A stretch of DNA of 64,000 nt from Ktedonosporobacter rubrisoli (GCF_004208415.1 NZ_CP035758.1:8122001-8186000), one strand, 5' to 3'; positions 1-8,959 are shown, counted from the stretch's first letter. The notes: generated from the sequence alone by a model not told the origin. Program-made: numbers and translations.

Positions 1-1
1 C

Positions 2-100
2 AAGGGCAGCGGCTACCGCTGCCAATCAGCAGGAAGCGGTATCTTGATGCTGGGCCTGGGTCTTGCGCTGCTCTGGGAAGGGGTGAGCGCTCTGCTCTAA
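2..100 (+). CDS. C-terminal end of a membrane protein (partial)
   Basis: The first 100 bases hold an open frame that ends in TAA at 98-100 and runs off the left edge. The last 20 or so residues (ILMLGLGLALLWEGVSALL) form one hydrophobic helix, so this is probably the end of a membrane protein. Another frame is also open for a short distance, so the assignment rests only on the membrane-like composition. The function cannot be told from this piece. Confidence 0.35.
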   Translation, partial: KGSGYRCQSAGSGILMLGLGLALLWEGVSALL

Positions 101-166
101 GCCCGAGCTTTAAGCCAATCTGATAAAGCTCTTGTTTTATCTTTTTGCTGACAAGTAAGATACAAT

Positions 167-3028
167 ATGAGAGAGGTGATAAAGAGAGAGAAACAGGAAG
201 GCCTTGTGGATACGCTTCAGCGCTTTCAATTGAAAGCAACGCAGTTACCGGCTCTGCTAAACTCGACAATCGGGCGCAATGGGGAAATTTCCGCCATTGA
301 AGCCTTGCTAAGGCGTGACGATATACGCCTGGTCTCGCTAACAGGTCCGGGGGGAGTTGGCAAAACGCGCCTGGCCGTAGAGGTGGCTAGAGGGCTGGCC
401 GTCCAGTTTAAGGATGGTCTTTTTTTCATCTCCCTGGCTCCTTTGCGCAATCCTGAGCAAGTTCTCGTGGTTATTGCCCAGAAGATCGGCTTAGAGAATG
501 TGGCGGAGCGCGATCTTGCTCAGCGTTTACATAACTATTTGCGCGAGAAGCAGCTTTGTTTGCTGTTGGATAACTGCGAGCATCTGCTTGAGGCCGCTCC
601 TTTTATCAGCGATTTGTTGCAGGCTGCTCCTCAGCTTAAGGTCCTGGCGACAAGTAGGGAGCGCCTGCACCTCAATGGTGAGCAGGAGATTGTGGTGCCG
701 CCGCTGGCTTTGCCTGATCTCGAACAGGAAGAGGTAGCGATGCCGTCTGCTCCAGCTGTGGCCATCGCGCTCTTTGTCGAGCGGGCGCGGGCCGTCAAAC
801 CCTCTTTTGCCCTCACGCCTGAGAATTATCGTGCGATCGCTGAAATTTGTGTGCAGCTCGATGGCTTACCCCTGGCCATCGAACTGGCGGCCGTGCGGAT
901 CAAGCTGCTTTCTCCCCAGGAAATCCTTGTACGCCTGAGTAATCGCTTGCGCCTGTTAACGCAGGGTGCACGGGACTTGCCGGTGCGCCAGCAAACGTTG
1001 CGTAATACGCTGGATTGGAGCTATGATCTACTCAGTGAAAGTGAGCAGCGCTTCTTTCGGCGCCTTGGGGTGTTTGTGGGAGCCTGGACGCTAGAGGCGG
1101 CCGAGGCGGTGGCGCTTGCTGCGGAGGCAGGTGAGGTAGATGTTTTGGAGCTGCTGGTCTCGCTGGTCGATAAAAGCCTGGTGCAGGTAGTCGAGAGCTC
1201 GTCAGCCGCTACGCGCTTTGTATTGCTGGAGACTATTCGCGAGTATGCGCTTGATCGCTTGATAAAGCAGGATGAATGCGATTGTACACAGAGGCGCTAT
1301 ACATTATTTTACCTGCGCCTGGCTGAAAAGGCTGATGAGCATTTCCATGGGCCTGAGCAGCGCTTGTGGCTGCAGCGCCTGGATCAGGAAGCACCTCATC
1401 TGTGGGCTGCTCTGCGCTGGTCTATTGAGCGTCAAGAGACTGAGCTGGCCCTGCGCCTGGCCAGCGCCTTGCAAGAATTCGTGGCGCTACGTAGCTCTTT
1501 GCGCGAGGGGCGTAGCTGGTTTGAGGAAGTGCTCTCGCTGCCAGATGTGCAAAACTATGTCGCGTTGCGGGCCAGGGTGTTGCTTGGGGCCGGCACTATG
1601 CTGCGCTTGCGCAGTGATCTTGACAGGGCTCGTGACTACTTTCAAGCCTGTAAAGAGGTGGCTGAGACGCTGGATGATCGGCGGATCTATGCCCTGGCCC
1701 TTGGAATGCTGGCCCTGCTTGAGCTCTATCCGGGCCGCTATGAAAATGCCTGGAAATTGGCAGAGGCCGGCTGGCAGGCTATCGAGCCTTACACTGATAA
1801 ATGGTACCGGGGCGCTCTCCATCGCATCGCTGGCGATGTGGCGGGTAGGCAGGGAAACTTTGCTGTGGCGCGCACGCGCTATGCCGTCAGCTTGATGCTC
1901 TTCAAAGAAGTTGGTGATTTACGCAGCCTGGCCGATTCATTCATTAGTCTGGGCAGCCTGATGCGCTCACGGGCCAAGCTGGCAACCGCGCATTTTCTCT
2001 ATCAGAAAGGCTTGCTCCTCTTTCGCGAGATGGCTGATCGCTGGGGACAACTAACCTGCCTTAACTCGATGGGTGAGGCGCTTTGGATTCAGGGCAAGTA
2101 TGAGCAGGCGCGATCATGCTTTATGGAAAGCCTTGAGCTTGTAGCCGTGCTGGGCGATCGAGCGGAGAAAGCTACGGCCCTTACCGGGCTGGGACAGGTT
2201 GCTTTCTGTCTTGGCGATCTAGCGCAGGCTGCCAGCTATTTTAAGGAGGCTCTACAGCTTGCAAGGGAGATTTCGTATCAACCCTGTCTGGCCCTGGTCT
2301 TGTGTGGTATGGGTGAACTGGCCTGGCAGCAGCGAGATTTGCCGCGTGCTCTGTCCTGCTATGAGCGCAGCTTAAAGCTGGCCCAGGGCATGGGCGATAA
2401 GCTTACGCAGGTGCGCGCTTTTTATGGTCTGGGCACGGTGGCCTGCTCGCAGCAAGATTATGTGCGCGCCTGTACTCTGCTCAAGCAGGGCATTCATCTG
2501 GCCTGGGATCTTGATAATCGCGTTGGCCTTGCTGCGGCATTAGAGGCTCTGGCCTGGCTCTGCTTACGTGTTGATCTGCCGGAGCGCGCAGCTGTGTTTT
2601 GTGGCGCCTCGGATACTCTGCGCGAGTCCCTGCCGGCTCCTCTGGCTCCTGTCTATCGTGAGAACGGCGAAAAGATGTTGCTGCGGCTGCGCGCTGAGCT
2701 CGGTTCGCTGGCTTTGCACGAGAATATGGTCCTTGGGCGTACCTTGCATCTGGTCCAGGTTATGGCTATGGTGGCTCGTATTCATATTCCCGAACAGCCT
2801 GCGCGGCCTCCTGAAAAATCGCCGGAGACTCTCCCCTATGGCTTGACCAGGCGCGAGCTTGATGTCTTGCGTTTGCTGGCTCGTGGCTATCCCGACGCGC
2901 GTATTGCTGAGCTGCTGGTGATTAGTCCGCGCACTGTCAATACTCATTTACGTTCTATCTATGCCAAGTTAGATGTTTCCTCGCGCAGTGCCGCGACTCG
3001 TGTGGCTATCGAGCACGGCTTGAGCTAA
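167..3028 (+). CDS. LuxR-family regulator with P-loop ATPase and TPR repeats
   Basis: Large STAND-type transcription regulator of 953 residues. Visible in order: Walker A GPGGVGKT (residues 60-67), Walker B-like LLLDNCEH (132-139), an ATSRE sensor stretch near 161, the GLPLAIELAA motif (233-242), a long helical TPR-like region (about 430-850), and a C-terminal LuxR helix-turn-helix (about 893-953) with the LTRRELDVLRLLARG and SPRTVNTHLRSIYAKL signatures. Such proteins hold DNA-binding activity in check until a ligand or partner is bound by the repeats. ATG 167 gives the longest form, but GTG 206 has a better ribosome site (AGGAAG at 195-200), so the protein may be 13 residues shorter. Nothing in the context points to a specific target. 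It is followed by the solitary atpD. Confidence 0.85.
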   Translation: MREVIKREKQEGLVDTLQRFQLKATQLPALLNSTIGRNGEISAIEALLRRDDIRLVSLTGPGGVGKTRLAVEVARGLAVQFKDGLFFISLAPLRNPEQVLVVIAQKIGLENVAERDLAQRLHNYLREKQLCLLLDNCEHLLEAAPFISDLLQAAPQLKVLATSRERLHLNGEQEIVVPPLALPDLEQEEVAMPSAPAVAIALFVERARAVKPSFALTPENYRAIAEICVQLDGLPLAIELAAVRIKLLSPQEILVRLSNRLRLLTQGARDLPVRQQTLRNTLDWSYDLLSESEQRFFRRLGVFVGAWTLEAAEAVALAAEAGEVDVLELLVSLVDKSLVQVVESSSAATRFVLLETIREYALDRLIKQDECDCTQRRYTLFYLRLAEKADEHFHGPEQRLWLQRLDQEAPHLWAALRWSIERQETELALRLASALQEFVALRSSLREGRSWFEEVLSLPDVQNYVALRARVLLGAGTMLRLRSDLDRARDYFQACKEVAETLDDRRIYALALGMLALLELYPGRYENAWKLAEAGWQAIEPYTDKWYRGALHRIAGDVAGRQGNFAVARTRYAVSLMLFKEVGDLRSLADSFISLGSLMRSRAKLATAHFLYQKGLLLFREMADRWGQLTCLNSMGEALWIQGKYEQARSCFMESLELVAVLGDRAEKATALTGLGQVAFCLGDLAQAASYFKEALQLAREISYQPCLALVLCGMGELAWQQRDLPRALSCYERSLKLAQGMGDKLTQVRAFYGLGTVACSQQDYVRACTLLKQGIHLAWDLDNRVGLAAALEALAWLCLRVDLPERAAVFCGASDTLRESLPAPLAPVYRENGEKMLLRLRAELGSLALHENMVLGRTLHLVQVMAMVARIHIPEQPARPPEKSPETLPYGLTRRELDVLRLLARGYPDARIAELLVISPRTVNTHLRSIYAKLDVSSRSAATRVAIEHGLS

Positions 3029-3111
3029 ATTCTTCTACGTTATTTTGCCTACCTGATCCCGCTGCTTCGCGGCAAAAAAGTGCTTCCCTAAATTACGTTA
3101 TTCAGGTGAGG

Positions 3112-3128
3112 AAGGGCGGCCCTTTTTT
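3112..3128 (+). terminator. possible weak terminator
   Basis: A short inverted repeat (AAGGG-CGG-CCCTT) runs directly into a T tract (CCTTTTTTC) about 85 bases after the LuxR gene and before atpD. The stem is only five pairs, so termination here would be weak. Confidence 0.3.
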
Positions 3129-3177
3129 CTTTACTCTACAACCAGATAGAAAATAAAAAACGCACAGGAGGCTTAAC

Positions 3178-4590
3178 ATGGCGGTTATTGTAGAGAAAAA
3201 AGGGAAGGTCGTTCAGGTTTTGGGCGCCGTTGTCGATGTGGAATTTCCTCCCGATCAGCTACCGGCAATCTATAATGCCCTGCACTTATATATCCCCGGT
3301 TCCCCGGAACCTCTTACTTTAGAAGTAGAGCAGCACATGGGCAATAGCTGGGCGCGCTGTATCGCGATGGGGCCGACCGATGGCCTTTCGCGCGGCACTG
3401 AGGTCGTCGATCTCGGCAGGCCAATCTCGGTCCCGGTCGGACCCAAAACCCTTGGGCGTATCTTTAATGTGCTGGGCGAGCCGGCAGACAATAGAGAGGC
3501 CCTGACGGATGCGCCGCTCATGCCTATTCACCGCGAGCCGCCCACGCTTGAAGAGCAGAGCAAAGGGACCCAGCTTCTTGAAACCGGCCTGAAAATTATC
3601 GATCTGATCAGCCCTTTTATGCGCGGCGGTAAAGTTGGGGCCTTTGGCGGTGCTGGCGTGGGCAAGACGATCATTATCCAGGAATTAATTAATAATATTG
3701 CTACCAAGCACAATGGCTATAGCGTCTTTGTGGGCGTGGGGGAACGCACGCGTGAGGGCAAAGAGCTCTACGAGGAAATGATTGAGCGTGGGGTTATCGA
3801 TCGCCTGGCCATGGCCTTCGGGCAGATGAATGAGCCTCCTGGCTCGCGCTTGCGCATCGCCTTGACCGGCCTGACTATGGCTGAATACTTCCGCGATGAG
3901 GAGGGGAAGGATGTTTTGCTCTTTATCGATAACATCTTTCGTTTCACTCAGGCGGGAGCTGAGGTCTCGGCCTTGCTCGGTCGTATGCCCTCGGCTGTGG
4001 GCTACCAGCCCAATCTAGCCGATGAGATGGGCGTTTTGCAAGAGCGGATTACCTCCACGGGCAAAGGCTCAATTACGTCCTTGCAGGCAGTTTTTGTGCC
4101 GGCCGACGATTATACCGATCCGGCGCCGGCTACGACTTTTGCCCACCTTGACGCGACGCTTACGCTTGAACGCTCGCTCTTTGAGCAGGCGCTTTTCCCG
4201 GCGGTCGATCCGCTGGCCTCTACCAGTCGCTTGCTTGAACCAAAGATCGTGGGCCAGGAACATTATCAGGCGGCGCGCGATACTCAGCGTATCTTGCAGC
4301 GCTATCGCGACTTGCAGGATATCATTGCTATCCTGGGTGTGGATGAGCTTCCGGACGAGGATCGACTGACCGTGGCCAGGGCGCGCAAGCTACAGCGTTT
4401 CTTGACGCAGCCTATGACCGTGGCTGAAGTCTTTACAGGGATTGAGGGGAAGTATGTGCCCTTGCCGGAGACCGTGCGCGGCGTGCGCGAAATCCTGGAT
4501 GGCAAGCACGATCTGATCAGCGAGGTGCACTTTTATATGGCTGGCACGATTGATGATGTAGTTGCCCGCCACCGTGCCGAGATGGAATAA
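3178..4590 (+). CDS. atpD: F1 ATP synthase beta subunit, solitary copy
   Basis: The 470-residue protein matches F1 beta over its whole length. It has the P-loop GGAGVGKT, the catalytic GERTREG stretch, LLFIDNIFRFTQAG (Walker B), PSAVGYQPNLADEMG, the adenine-side VPADDYTDPAPATTFAHLD segment and a DELPDED version of the DELSEED loop that contacts gamma. All the residues needed for ATP hydrolysis or synthesis appear present. A strong ribosome site (AGGAGG, 3167-3172) precedes ATG 3178. What is odd is the setting: no other atp gene occurs in the window. On one side is a LuxR regulator, on the other a strong terminator and an unrelated Nudix gene. It may be a second copy beside a complete operon elsewhere, or a split operon. 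The family call is very secure; the cellular role is not. Confidence 0.95.
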   Translation: MAVIVEKKGKVVQVLGAVVDVEFPPDQLPAIYNALHLYIPGSPEPLTLEVEQHMGNSWARCIAMGPTDGLSRGTEVVDLGRPISVPVGPKTLGRIFNVLGEPADNREALTDAPLMPIHREPPTLEEQSKGTQLLETGLKIIDLISPFMRGGKVGAFGGAGVGKTIIIQELINNIATKHNGYSVFVGVGERTREGKELYEEMIERGVIDRLAMAFGQMNEPPGSRLRIALTGLTMAEYFRDEEGKDVLLFIDNIFRFTQAGAEVSALLGRMPSAVGYQPNLADEMGVLQERITSTGKGSITSLQAVFVPADDYTDPAPATTFAHLDATLTLERSLFEQALFPAVDPLASTSRLLEPKIVGQEHYQAARDTQRILQRYRDLQDIIAILGVDELPDEDRLTVARARKLQRFLTQPMTVAEVFTGIEGKYVPLPETVRGVREILDGKHDLISEVHFYMAGTIDDVVARHRAEME

Positions 4591-4651
4591 CGCTAGCTTA
4601 CAAGCTTTGCCGGGGCGAGATAAGTGGTTTAAGCTGGCTCGTTAAAATTGC

Positions 4652-4697
4652 TGGGCGCTATGCAGGGCTTAAGCTCTGGGTAGCGCCCAAATTTTTT
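4652..4697 (+). terminator. rho-independent terminator after atpD
   Basis: TGGGCGCTA (4652-4660) pairs with TAGCGCCCA (4681-4689), and AAATTTTTT follows. The loop can fold further through AGCTTAAGCT. It closes the atpD transcript, showing that the gene is monocistronic at its 3' end. Confidence 0.75.
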
Positions 4698-4765
4698 GTG
4701 CATTTATGTGTGCTACTATATTGGATGAGGTAGGTTTACGACTAGTTTTTGAAAGAGAAGTTTTG

Positions 4766-5224
4766 ATGAGCAATGCAAGTATAAAGCGACCGCTGGTAGG
4801 TGTTGGGGTAATTGTGAAGAAGGGCGAGCAGATCTTGCTTATGCAGCGCCAGAACTCGCATGGGCATGGCACGTGGTCCCCTCCCGGCGGCCACCTGGAG
4901 TATGGAGAAACAGTAGAGGAATGTGCTACGCGTGAGGCTTTTGAAGAGACTGGCGTGAAGATAGCGAATCCGGTTGTTAGTACCATCACTAACGATATTT
5001 TTGCGGCCGAGGAAAAGCACTACATAACCATCTGGGTGGAAAGCACTTATGCCGCTGGCGAGCCGTGTGTCAATTCGGCGCGCGAGGTAGCGGCCGTGGG
5101 TTGGTTTTCCTGGGATGCACTACCCGAGCCCTTATTCCTTCCATTGCGCAATCTGCTGGCTGGCAACTGCGCGCCGGCCTGGAATGGAGGTCGATTGCGA
5201 GAAGATAAGGCAGGATTGTTATGA
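4766..5224 (+). CDS. Nudix hydrolase
   Basis: A 152-residue Nudix hydrolase, expected to cleave a nucleoside diphosphate linked to another group. The complete Nudix box is present and fits GX5EX7REUXEEXGU: it begins GGHLEYGE and ends REAFEETGV. The length and the N-terminal beta strand (VGVGVIVKKGEQILLMQR) fit the small MutT/ADP-ribose class, but the substrate cannot be predicted. ATG 4766 is chosen because AGAGAAG lies just upstream and the homologous region starts there; an ATG at 4706 would add an unconserved N-terminus. The stop overlaps the start of the next gene in ATGA, so the two are translationally coupled. Confidence 0.88.
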   Translation: MSNASIKRPLVGVGVIVKKGEQILLMQRQNSHGHGTWSPPGGHLEYGETVEECATREAFEETGVKIANPVVSTITNDIFAAEEKHYITIWVESTYAAGEPCVNSAREVAAVGWFSWDALPEPLFLPLRNLLAGNCAPAWNGGRLREDKAGLL

Positions 5225-5712
5225 GTCAGGAACGTTTGCAGGAGGCTATACGTTTGCGCTCAGCTGGTCAGGCTGAGCAGGCCCGAACTATTCTCATGGA
5301 ACTGCTTGTCAGCAAGCCAGATGATCCAGTCCTCAATTATCAGATGGCCTGGACCTGCGATAATCTGGGGCTTGAGCATGAGGCCATTCCTTTTTATACG
5401 CGAGCGATTGAACATGGCTTGAGCGGGGATGATCTTGCCGAAGCGTTGCTGGGACTGGGCAGCTCCTATCGCGCGCTTGGTGAGTATCAACGGGCCGTGG
5501 AAATCTTGCAGCGCGGTGTTGCCAAGTTTCCCCAACATCGCGCCATGCAAGCCTTTCTGGCCATGGCTTTGTATAATCACCAGCACTATCGTGAGGCTAT
5601 GGAGCTTCTCCTGCGCAATCTGGCTGAGAGCAGCGCTGATACAAGCATCCAACATTATCAAAAGGCGCTTTTGTTCTATGCTCCTCGCCTCGACGAAGTT
5701 GATCCGGGCTAA
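5221..5712 (+). CDS. tetratricopeptide-repeat protein
   Basis: A 163-residue soluble protein made almost wholly of TPR-like helix pairs, with repeat signatures such as LLGLGSSYRALGEYQRAVEI and AFLAMALYNHQHYREAMEL. No signal peptide or membrane segment is seen. TPR proteins act as scaffolds for protein contacts; no enzyme motif is present. It overlaps the upstream Nudix gene by four bases, so it is probably made together with that enzyme, and its stop overlaps the stop of the convergent ROK gene by four bases. It resembles small TPR proteins common in Firmicutes and Chloroflexota. The specific partner is unknown. Confidence 0.75.
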   Translation: MSQERLQEAIRLRSAGQAEQARTILMELLVSKPDDPVLNYQMAWTCDNLGLEHEAIPFYTRAIEHGLSGDDLAEALLGLGSSYRALGEYQRAVEILQRGVAKFPQHRAMQAFLAMALYNHQHYREAMELLLRNLAESSADTSIQHYQKALLFYAPRLDEVDPG

Positions 5713-6614
5713 AGGGCCAGGGCGATGGCGCCCATCAGCCCTGCATCGTTGGAGAATTGAGCCTCATGGATGCTGGGAGGAAAGGGCACGAAGCGTTTGA
5801 AGTGAGCTTCTAGATGGGGAATAATGAGCTCTTTGGAGCGCATGAGGCCGCCGCCGATGACGAGGCGCTCGGGATCGAGGGTGATGGCCAGGTTGGTCAC
5901 ATGAAAGGCTAGCTCGCTCAGGGTTGCCTCTACAAATGTGCGGGCCTGTGGATCGGTAGGCGCTAAGCGAAAAACCTCTTCAGCCGTGCTGAGCGTATCA
6001 AATTGTCGTTGGGCGCGTTTCCCAATGAAGCCGCCACCGACGTACTCTTCTAATGGCGCATGCCCATGACTTATGCCCAGCTCGTCGTGCACATGCCGTA
6101 AGTTATAGGCGATCTCGCCGGCAGCTCCATGGGCGCCACGAACGATACGTCCACCCACGACTAAGGTTGCGGAAATTCCTGTGCCAAGGTTGAGATAGAT
6201 GGCCGTGTCTGTGCCTGCCAGTGCTCCCCAGTACAGCTCAGCCTGAGCCGCAGCCTTGACGTCGTTTTCGATATGAATGGCCTCGGTTTCGAAGGTCTGG
6301 CGCGCCAGTTGCGGAAGCTTTAAGCGATCCCAGCCCGGGACGTTGGGGGCCATCAAGATGCGATCTTCCTCGGTGATGCCCATATTGGCAATGCCAACGC
6401 CTGCCAGCTCGCCGTTGGTCTCGGTGCGTGTCTGGGCTATGAGCTGAAGGCCCGTGGCAAAGGCGCGCGTAATTGCCTGCTCCGCGCCTTGCGCTGCATT
6501 GGTGCTGATTACCTGGCGCTGCAGAATATGCCCCTGCGTATCGGCAGTAGCCAACGCTATTTTTGTACCTCCCAGATCGATGCCCAGGACAAATTTAGCT
6601 GTGTCTTTATCCAT
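5709..6614 (-). CDS. ROK-family sugar kinase-like protein
   Basis: A 301-residue ROK-family protein (glucokinase/NagC type). Visible: phosphate-binding DLGGTK (residues 13-18), catalytic-base region IENDVKAAAQAE (Asp118), LNLGTGISATLV, HGAAGEI (162-168), and the C-terminal VIGGGLM adenosine motif. There is no N-terminal DNA-binding domain, so it is more likely a kinase than a repressor. Anomaly: the usual zinc site downstream of HGxxGEI (CxCGxxGC-type) is missing; the corresponding stretch reads ISHGHAPLEEYVGGG. Zinc-free ROK members exist, but the substrate is uncertain. It converges with the TPR gene, overlapping by four bases. The ribosome site upstream of ATG 6614 is weak. Confidence 0.85.
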   Translation of the reverse strand: MDKDTAKFVLGIDLGGTKIALATADTQGHILQRQVISTNAAQGAEQAITRAFATGLQLIAQTRTETNGELAGVGIANMGITEEDRILMAPNVPGWDRLKLPQLARQTFETEAIHIENDVKAAAQAELYWGALAGTDTAIYLNLGTGISATLVVGGRIVRGAHGAAGEIAYNLRHVHDELGISHGHAPLEEYVGGGFIGKRAQRQFDTLSTAEEVFRLAPTDPQARTFVEATLSELAFHVTNLAITLDPERLVIGGGLMRSKELIIPHLEAHFKRFVPFPPSIHEAQFSNDAGLMGAIALAL

Positions 6615-6709
6615 GAAACTCTGCTCTTTTCTTCATCTTTATTTGGCCACCTGTTTATGAATATTCTACGTTAAGCACGGCCGCTACTTCCAGCCGTCCT
6701 ATAAAAAAG

Positions 6710-6859
6710 GTGTGGAATGCCAAGGATGGCAGCCAGTCCTTTACTTATAGAGGACATAGGAAGCGGGTAACAACAGTTGCATGGTCGCCAGATGGGAAGT
6801 GGATCGCTTCAGGCTCGTATGATAAAACGGCTCAGATCTGGCAGCCAGGCAACATGTAG
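6710..6859 (+). pseudogene. remnant of a WD40-repeat gene
   Basis: An in-frame stretch of 49 codons ending in TAG 6857-6859 encodes one clean WD40 blade: GH, then VTTVAWSPDGKWIASGSYD and KTAQIW. The residues before it (VWNAKDGSQ) look like the end of the preceding blade. Further upstream in the same frame there is no WD-like sequence, so only the extreme C-terminus of a formerly larger protein is left. WD40 proteins are numerous in Ktedonobacteria. I read this as a 5'-deleted pseudogene. Confidence 0.6.
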
Positions 6860-7105
6860 GCCAGCCCCGGCGAGTAGAGAGCAACACGCAAGCAGTAAAC
6901 AGAGAGGCAACAGGGCCGGCAATTTGTATTTGCTGGGAGATAGAGCGGAACTGGCTAGTAAGCAGCAAAAAGTCTCGCGAGAGAGTACAATAAGAACTCC
7001 TGGGAAGGGAACAGGTGTTCCCGAGAGAAAGAAGGCGCTTACAGCTAGCGCTACGATTGCAAAGAAGCCACAAGGCTCTTTCTACATGTAGGGAAGGAAC
7101 ATGCT

Positions 7106-7582
7106 ATGTCGAACGAAGCGAGCACTTTTCAGGAGCGTGTGAGTGAAGTGATGGCGCGCGTATATACCCTGGTACGGGCTTGTCCCTCCGGTCGCGTCAC
7201 AACTTATGGCTGGATTGGCAAGGCCCTGGGCTATCCGCGAGGGGCCAGTATGGTAGGTATGATTATGAACGAGTCGCCGCGAGGCGTCCCGGCTCAGCGC
7301 GTGATTAATAGCCAGGGAGAATTGAGCGGGAGCTGGGCCTTTGAGACGCCCGAGAAGATGCGCCAGCTGTTGGAGGCAGAAGGTATCGTCTTCTCAGCCC
7401 AGGGACGCGTAGATCTCAAGCGTTACGGCTGGGACCCCTCGCGCGACCTTGATGCCCAGGCTCTGCAAGAGCTGCTTGATTCAGCCTCCGCGCTCAACGT
7501 GGGAGCCAGTCCCCAGTTGCTCAGCCGCTTGCGGCGCCATCCTGCCTCGCCATTTCGCGAAGTACCTGACGAGCAAGCATAA
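7106..7582 (+). CDS. alkyltransferase-like (ATL) DNA repair protein
   Basis: A 158-residue protein of the MGMT C-terminal domain family. It has the DNA-binding winged helix (VTTYGWIGKALGYPRGASMVG) and the active-site loop, but the PCHRV motif of O6-alkylguanine methyltransferases reads PAQRV (residues 62-66). The acceptor cysteine is alanine and the following histidine is glutamine, so it cannot accept an alkyl group. Such ATL proteins bind O6-alkylguanine, flip it out and recruit nucleotide-excision repair. Most ATLs have Trp or Ala at the cysteine position. GGGAAGGA precedes ATG 7106. The C-terminal 35 or so residues are an extension without recognisable motifs. Confidence 0.85.
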   Translation: MSNEASTFQERVSEVMARVYTLVRACPSGRVTTYGWIGKALGYPRGASMVGMIMNESPRGVPAQRVINSQGELSGSWAFETPEKMRQLLEAEGIVFSAQGRVDLKRYGWDPSRDLDAQALQELLDSASALNVGASPQLLSRLRRHPASPFREVPDEQA

Positions 7583-7714
7583 GTTCACAGACACATAAGC
7601 GCTTAGAGCTAGCTCGGTCCGAATCGGCAATTAGTGAGCATCAAGGGTATAAAAACCCTGCGCTCTTGCCTCGTGATCGGCTGGCTTAATAAGTCAGTCT
7701 CGCTTATGCATCCT

Positions 7715-7757
7715 CAAAAAGGATTGCCCTACCCTGAAACCAGCTCCAGGGCAGGGC
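7715..7757 (-). terminator. terminator between convergent genes
   Basis: GCCCTaCCCTG (7726-7736) pairs with CAGGGcAGGGC (7747-7757), with one internal mismatch. Read on the minus strand the hairpin is followed by AATCCTTTTT, so it fits the end of the minus-strand membrane-protein operon better than that of the plus-strand ATL gene. Confidence 0.45.
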
Positions 7758-7790
7758 TTACCCCGAACGAACGTAGACAGGCAAAAGGGT

Positions 7791-8933
7791 TTATGGCTGC
7801 CTGAAAGGATAGGGCGAATACGGGCTCATCTCCACCTGCAACGGATCCGGCTGACGAGGAGCACGCTGGGCAAAAGGCGCCGGCGTATAGGCTATATTCT
7901 TTCCTTGCAGAGCCGCGATCAGCGGGTCAATCTCAGTTTGCGTAAAGGAGATCCGGGCCGCTTCATTTTGTTTATCGGCTTCCTGAATTGTCTGCACCGT
8001 CACCTCAACTGCCTGCTCCACGCGCCGCAACTCTTTCTCGGCTAACGATGCTCTTTGCAAACGCACAAGCAGCGTATTTAAGGCCCGGGCGATTTGCCAG
8101 AGCACGTTATCCTGATTGAGAGGTGCGCGGGCATTTAAATTGCCGTTGGCGATCTCAACATGGGTCTGCAGGATTTGTTGAATGCCCTCTTCAAGCTCTC
8201 GCCGTTGGGAAGCCATCTCATGCTCTAGCTTGGCAATCATTTCCGCGCGGTCGGCACGCGCAATGGCTTTCGTCGCGCTCTTTACCCAGAGATAGGAGAC
8301 AAAGGCGACAAGAATCTGTACCCCGGCAGGCCTTACCCAGATCGGAGCGAACTGCGTTTGGAGATCCTGGATCAGAATAGCCGTGTGAGGCTGCCAGATA
8401 AGGCTCACCGTAATAATCATAATATTATAAATCATGACGATAAAGACGCTGCTGGGCGCGAGGAGCGAAACGCAGAGGAGCTCGCCAAAGACGAAAAGCT
8501 CATACTGCTGAATGCTGGGCTCGTCCAGAGGCCACGTAGTGAAGATCACCATCGTAAGCGCCAATTCGAAGGCCGCCGTCAACAATATACCAGCCAGCAG
8601 CGGCTTCTGGCTTTTGTTGAAGAAAAGCGCGATGACGCAAATTACCATCATGCCTAGATCTGCCACCAGCACATAGCGATTGGGCAGAGCCAGACATCCA
8701 GGAATAAAAAGCACAAAAACCACGAGTAGCCAGAAGATAAGCGTGCTCAAAAGATGCGATTTGCGGGCCGCTTCTCGCCTCATGAAACTTGCATTGATCG
8801 GAACCTCGGGGATCGAGGTCAGATTATACCACCACTGCACCAGGTTGTTTTTCTTTTCCTCCTGCTCTACCACATCTCCTGGTGACCAGTTCTGCTCATC
8901 CTTTGGCGGCCTGGGATACATAGCACTCTCCAT
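7791..8933 (-). CDS. multi-pass membrane protein with HAMP-like cytoplasmic tail
   Basis: A 380-residue protein, not assigned to a named family. It has a charged N-terminal tail (1-60), about six membrane helices (roughly 62-82, 86-105, 111-133, 146-165, 166-182, 200-220), then a soluble coiled-coil region. The part around 255-295 (VEIANGNLNARAPLNQDNVLWQIARALNTL) reads like a HAMP linker, followed by a helix (296-325) and a proline-rich end. No kinase, cyclase or chemotaxis output domain follows, so it may relay a membrane signal to a partner. The likely partner is the DUF4388-like protein encoded just upstream, 26 bases away in the same operon. The start may be ATG 8933, or ATG 8921, which has GGAGAG just in front. 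Confidence 0.7.
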   Translation of the reverse strand: MESAMYPRPPKDEQNWSPGDVVEQEEKKNNLVQWWYNLTSIPEVPINASFMRREAARKSHLLSTLIFWLLVVFVLFIPGCLALPNRYVLVADLGMMVICVIALFFNKSQKPLLAGILLTAAFELALTMVIFTTWPLDEPSIQQYELFVFGELLCVSLLAPSSVFIVMIYNIMIITVSLIWQPHTAILIQDLQTQFAPIWVRPAGVQILVAFVSYLWVKSATKAIARADRAEMIAKLEHEMASQRRELEEGIQQILQTHVEIANGNLNARAPLNQDNVLWQIARALNTLLVRLQRASLAEKELRRVEQAVEVTVQTIQEADKQNEAARISFTQTEIDPLIAALQGKNIAYTPAPFAQRAPRQPDPLQVEMSPYSPYPFRQP

Positions 8934-8959
8934 GTGTTTTAAATCCCCCCTAACAACTG

